Source: Odiellus spinosus (taxonomy: Eukaryota > Arthropoda > Arachnida > Opiliones > Phalangiidae). Taken from it: DNA of 64,000 nucleotides. Shown piece by piece: positions 59,388 through 64,000 of the stretch. Made by a program: the position numbers and the translations under genes. The stretch covers positions 8,673,424 to 8,737,423 of the forward strand of contig OY987231.1 of NCBI GenBank assembly GCA_963920705.1, in the 5' to 3' direction. The notes beneath the pieces were generated by a model. It saw only the letters and a program-made list of their open reading frames with translations, ran no database searches and was not told the origin of the DNA. Position 1 is the stretch's first letter, and each line of letters starts with the position of its first letter.

Positions 59388-59980
59388 TAAAAGGAGAATG
59401 AAAGGCCAAAACAATCTATTTTTAATCGATTAAGAATGCTAAAATAATGAGAAAAACAATATTCTAACTCACCAAAAATATTTCGTTATTTTATAATCAA
59501 TTTCCAAAGTTCCGAAACTTGCAGATGCTAAGCCTTGGCTGACTAGCTCGGCGAACTAGGCGAGCACGACTCCACGAACCTTATTTTTTTAATATTCCCG
59601 TCTGATCTAGTCGCCAATCACGAGCGAGTACGCGTATTTAAAAAATACGCGTACTCGCTCGTGATTGGCGACTAGATCAGACGGGAATATTAAAAAAATA
59701 AGGCTCGTGGAGTCGTGCTCGCCTTGTTCGCCGAGCGTATTTAAAAAATACGCGTACTCGCTCGTGATTGGCGACAAGAACAGCCGCGAATATTAAAAAA
59801 AATACAGGTCGTGCTAGCCTAGTTCACCGAGCTAGGCCGCCAAGGCTTAGCATCGGAACTTTGGAAATTGATTATAAAATAAAGAAATATTTTTGGTGAG
59901 TTATATTATTGTTTTTCTCATTATTTTAGAAGTCTTAATCGATTAAAAATAGCTTGTTTCGCCTTTCATTCTCCCTTTAA
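59388..59980. mobile_element. Family H TTAA foldback with a very long palindrome
   Basis: TTAAAAGGAGAATGAAAGGC and GCCTTTCATTCTCCCTTTAA are the ends. It contains a near-perfect palindrome with arms of about 93 bp (59547-59639 and 59643-59735) plus a third, partial copy of an arm (about 59737-59850). No coding capacity. Confidence 0.88.
59547..59735. repeat. Near-perfect 93-bp-arm palindrome
   Basis: The centre is AAA between CGCGTATTT and AAATACGCG. The arms agree apart from about two mismatches out to GCTCGGCGAAC and GTTCGCCGAGC. Confidence 0.9.
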
Positions 59981-60110
59981 AGGAAGAATGCAACCTAAAA
60001 ACAATTTATTTTTTATCGATTCCTTATCGCTTAAGTAGTAATCCAATAGAAAAATATTAAACAAGAAATAAATTTAAAACTTATCCAGAAAATAAGCTTA
60101 GCTGGATTCT
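59978..60110. mobile_element. Family A left-end fragment
   Basis: TTAAAGGAAGAATGCAACC at the left, stopping after AAGCTTAGCTGGATTC, where a family F element begins. It shares its left TTAA with the preceding element. Confidence 0.72.
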
Positions 60111-60674
60111 GAACTCTATAGAACCCTAAATCGGATATCCATTATCTTCTGTTATTCGTATATTTTCAGATATTTTATTTTCGGATAAATTGTTTTGTAA
60201 CTAAAAAATGAAATTTGTATATTTGTATAATTGTTAAATGTACAAGGTTTATCCGAAGATAAGCCTTTGGCGCTTTATCTACGAACAAATTACTCGTATT
60301 CAAACGTATAACGATGGATAAGAAAATTGACATTTCCAGAATTAGTCTAAAATATAACAAAAATATTTCAAATTGACTTTTAATTTGAAGAATATAAATA
60401 AAACAACGAAACTATAGATTTTAAATCATCTTTTCATTCATTATTTTACACGAAAATAAATTTTGAATTTTTTTATCCGAACGTATAACGCTGATAATAT
60501 TCTAAGATAACGCCATTTTTGGATAAAAACGGATATGGATTACGTTTTTTACTTTATTTTCGAATAAGTTAACTCGAATGAAAAATAGTCTATTTTTAAT
60601 CCAACAGACAATATACAACAAAATTTATAAGATTTTATCCAATTAATAAAAATTATACGAATTCCGAGCTCTAG
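60111..60674. mobile_element. Family F element, near-complete
   Basis: From ATCGGATATCCATTATCTTC to ACGAATTCCGAGCTCT. It is the reverse of the copy at 37799-38323. The frame 60175-60360 is chance. Confidence 0.75.
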
Positions 60675-61588
60675 GTGTTTATAGCCCGAGTTTGATCTAA
60701 TGGTTTTATTTTAAAGAACCTCGTATTCTATCTCAATTACGCAATATCTAGTTAACAAAAAACGTTATTATAATTAAAGATCAGCCGTTTTGGCGTGATT
60801 TTTAACAATATAGCTCGTTATTAATAAGCGGGCGCGCTAAACCGGAAATGCATTTCAATTAGTATAGGGGGATATAGCTATTATACGGGTTGGCATAAAA
60901 GGGGTATATTATAGATTTATATGAGGCCGTCGGCCATACGTTGGCGAGTACGTTCGAATATTCCGCAATCGAATTGGATAGCGCAACAGATATTGATTTT
61001 AGGAAGCAACGGATTAGTGTAGTGTATTAAAGGGGGTTTTAACCGAATTAAATTCCAACTATCCGAGTTCTATCCTCCATCCCCATTTCTCTCTCCTTCC
61101 CTCCGTTAAAGCATCTAGTTACATTTGGCGATGTTAATTACGACGCTTCTAAGTTATAATCAGAATCTACGAGAGTTTTCACCACGTTTTTAGCTTAAAT
61201 AGAACCAGAGGTACGCGATAATTCATCGCGATAGAAGTATTCCACGAATCTAAACAATTATATTGTCGAAATTAAACTTTTGGCAGAGTAGCGACATGAT
61301 ATTGAATGAAAAACAACATTTACGATACTTTTCAAGCCGAAGCCCTTCTTCTTCTGTGGCTTTCCTACTGTACATGGGTCTCGTGCTTAATCATGAGGCG
61401 TTTTGAATAACAATTAATTAGAGCTTCTTCAACTGTTCAAAGTGCATACTCACAAAAGTCAAACTAAACCACTTCACTCCAGGAAGTTAATAAATGGGCG
61501 TTAATTTGGTTATCTGAAGCTAATTTACATGCATTTTCCTAAGATAAAAGTTCCCAGATAAAAACTTTCAGCTGCCTTGGGTATTCAT
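60675..61588. other. Drgx intron 3 sequence
   Basis: No exon recognised. 60820-60870 contains CATTTCAATTAG-like homeodomain core words, but isolated words are not evidence of an enhancer. Confidence 0.35.
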
Positions 61589-61766
61589 TAGCTACGTTCA
61601 CACTATTATGTATCTGCTTGCAGCCCAATCGGTTTGAAACTAGTTCCCGAAGCAGTCACTAGAAATAGATTCAAATGGATTCGAGTAAAAAAGGTTTCCT
61701 GTTCACACGAATGTGGCGTTTTTAATTGGTTCTAATTGACTTCGGTCTAGAATGAATGAGGCTATA
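61589..61766. mobile_element. Family D remnant
   Basis: TAGCTACGTTCACACTA at the left, GTTTGAAACTAGTTCCCGAA inside and CTAGAATGAATGAGGCTA at the right. About 120 bp of the middle is missing. Confidence 0.65.
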
Positions 61767-61863
61767 TTGAAATTATATATCGGTTAAACCGTTTCATTCT
61801 ACGGTCAAGCAACTATGTAGTAGCTTGGACGGCCAGGAAAGGGGTCAAACTAGCTTTACCTAT

Positions 61864-62008
61864 TAGGCACGTTCACACTAGAGACTTATTAAGCGTTTCA
61901 AATCGTTTTGAACGTTTAAATCAACTTTTGAAGGTTTATTGGGCCTAAAAATTTCAGTTTGACATTTCCAGAACTGTTAAAAACGGTTTCAAAGTGAACG
62001 CACCTCTA
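61864..62008. mobile_element. Family D' short foldback, uninterrupted
   Basis: TAGGCACGTTCACACTAGAG and TTTCAAAGTGAACGCACCTC are inverted ends of a 145-bp element. Confidence 0.7.
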
Positions 62009-62225
62009 CAGAGAGAGAGAAAGTCCTCAATTCGCTACAGAGAATCGTTCATCTTTGGAAACAATTTAGAAATATCAACACTCAATTATTTTATCCACTT
62101 TTGATAATAGGAATTTAACCACAAGTCACAAAGTTATCAGAGAGATTGGGAGAAACGTATCTATATGTTGAAATCAGGAAGTGATTCGTCTAGCCAATGG
62201 TAGCGAGGCTAAACACTATAGCCGG

Positions 62226-62275
62226 CCGCTGTTCGCGTGCGCGCGCGCGAAGCCGAATATGGTGAGCGCGGCTTC
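62226..62275. other. Alternating CG/purine-pyrimidine tract
   Basis: GCGTGCGCGCGCGCGAAG is the longest alternating CG run in the window, within an otherwise AT-rich intron, and could adopt Z-DNA. Confidence 0.6.
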
Positions 62276-62619
62276 TCTATCTACATTATGTACAATTAGA
62301 GCTTCATTTCTATACGATAATTAAGGTATAACATTAACTCTCCCGGTTTCATTATTACAAATTATACCGAATTCGGCCCCGGTTTCTCTAATTATGGAGC
62401 TACGCGTGTATAGGTATATATCTGAAAAGGCGGAACTCTCCTACAAATTTGCCTATAACAATATCGTAATCGCGTCAAAAACCTTTTAATACTACATCTC
62501 CTAAAATTTTGTTAAAGAGATAGTTTCACGCGAGCTTTTTAACACCTTTTTTTATATTTTAAACAGAAAATATCAGGTGGTTATAGACTTTATAATTTCC
62601 AAATTTTTCTCATTTGAAA

Positions 62620-62820
62620 TTGTTAAATCTTTGTCACTATACAGTACACCGCAAATTCAAGGATCACTTGAAGAACAGGTATAAATGCTCACTTAAGTGC
62701 TTCCTTGTGTTCTTGAACTGCTCATATGTGATCTTGAAATGTTCTTACCCCTTTACATGTGCTCTTACTGTCATACTTGGTGTTATTCAAAAGTACATGT
62801 GATCTTACAGAATTCACTGG
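62620..62820. repeat. Degenerate short repeat (TGATCTTGAAATGTTCTTA type)
   Basis: Loose units of about 20-25 bp with GTGATCTTGAA, GTGTTCTTGAA and GTGCTCTTA cores. The plus frames at 62614-62897 run through it and are not considered genes. Confidence 0.45.
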
Positions 62821-64000
62821 GAATTTTGAGAATATCACGTTTTAACATCATCTCATCTTTCGAAATGAACTTTATATGCTCCCAAAAAGTGTTCTAAAAA
62901 TGTCATGGAAATTGGAAAGGGGAATTTTGGAAGCTAAACCGCCCCAATATTTGAAAACGATCTAGATTTGTTCGCTTAAAAGGGTTCTTAAAGGAATGGG
63001 TCACATAACTAAAACTTTGAACTTTTCGTTGAATATTGGGAGAGAGAAATCAAAATATAATTTTTTCTTACTTAAACACGATTTAGAGGAAGTTTCTCTG
63101 AACTGTACAAAAAACGAAATATTCAAATTTCATCATTCAAATCATAGAATGATGAATATTTCTGATTCAAATCAAAATCAATACCTTTCGCTTAAAATTA
63201 AATATAATAATTATATTTTAATGTAAACTGAAAAGAACAGAGACTAAATTACTAAATTCTAGCTTCGAGATCTCAATTTGGGTTCAAATCCGCGAAGAAA
63301 CTCGAGTTTCAAATGTTTCTTATCGGCGAATGAATAACTCGTATGACGTATCAATTTCCTATCTTTAACTATTAAGATATAATCGCCCAGTTATTAGTCC
63401 TAGATATAGCGCCATATTTCAAAGAGTCAAGGTTCAATCTTGCGACGTCGAATGCTTATGCTTTTGATTTCAAGAGAAAGTTTTCCATATTTTCGGTGAC
63501 AATTTATATACTTCTCGAATTTAAATTGGGACTTTATAATATCGTAACACTATCCCTTTTCGTCTGGCGAAACGTCTCGTGTATATATAAGATTCGCGTT
63601 GATACGATACCTCTGTAAGGAATTAGGTTTATCGAGTAATTAGTATCGGCGTATTTTACCATTAATTGAAAATATATTATAATATCATACGAATGGGGTT
63701 TTGATTCGCCGTAATTATAACGTATTAGGCCTTACAATACGGAGATACTGACGCGCGTTGGAGAGTTTATTGTTGTTTATAATTTATGGTTATTTATAGT
63801 GAACTAAAACGGCTCATCTAAGTTACTTTATACGTCGTTAGGAGAGTGTGTTAAGATATAGATACTTAAGGATATATACGAGATATAAAATCATATAATA
63901 AAGGCATTGGTTGATTATTTAATCACGAGAAGTGCTGTGTGAAAGGTTTTAATTTAACTAAACTAATAAATGATGTATTTTTTAATACAATTGAATACAA
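62821..64000. other. Drgx intron 3 sequence to the window edge
   Basis: No exon, RNA or repeat recognised; in particular there is no WFQNRRAKWRK exon. Confidence 0.45.

Noticed and set aside
63255..63300. tRNA-like GGTTCAAATCC box
   Set aside because: The flanking stem bases do not pair and no matching A box or cloverleaf can be formed.

Overview
The window is AT-rich animal nuclear DNA, almost certainly from an insect and possibly a beetle. The evidence is spliced genes with GT-AG introns, an insect-type paired-like homeobox gene, a short internal run of the insect telomere motif (CCTAA/TTAGG), and very dense short inverted-repeat transposons (MITEs) and minisatellites. I see no bacterial operon, rRNA, tRNA or CRISPR. 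Genes are few and were read by joining short exons with matching splice phase; the largest open frames in the window are mostly read-throughs of tandem repeats.

Three protein-coding genes are supported. (1) Minus strand, 3485 down to 1601 and running off the left edge: a secreted modular protease, with signal peptide, CUB domain, LDL-receptor class A domain, then the start of a trypsin-like domain with its activation site and catalytic histidine. The exons with the catalytic Asp and Ser are not visible. (2) Plus strand, 13817-15535: a complete three-exon, 373-residue drug/metabolite-transporter family protein of the SLC35G1 (EamA) type. (3) Plus strand, from 45666 past the right edge: Drgx, a paired-like homeobox transcription factor. 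The N-terminal exon and two exons carrying homeodomain positions 1-46 are visible; the exon for positions 47-60 is not found and probably lies beyond 64000. Drgx introns are 5.2 kb, 2.2 kb and more than 10.6 kb.

The rest, about 95 percent, is intergenic or intronic. It holds (a) at least four foldback MITE families ending in TTAA and sharing an AGGGA/AGTGA start, here called A, B, C and H/I/J; (b) family D (ends TAGCTRCG) and its relative D'; (c) long foldback families G, F, E and K; (d) one mariner-like foldback; (e) two small insertions with 9-bp target duplications, one inside a 23-bp satellite and one carrying the telomere motif; (f) minisatellites with 20, 21, 22, 23, 27, 28 and 40-bp units; and (g) long homopolymer and (TA)n runs. 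Family letters are my own labels. No evidence links the three genes functionally.
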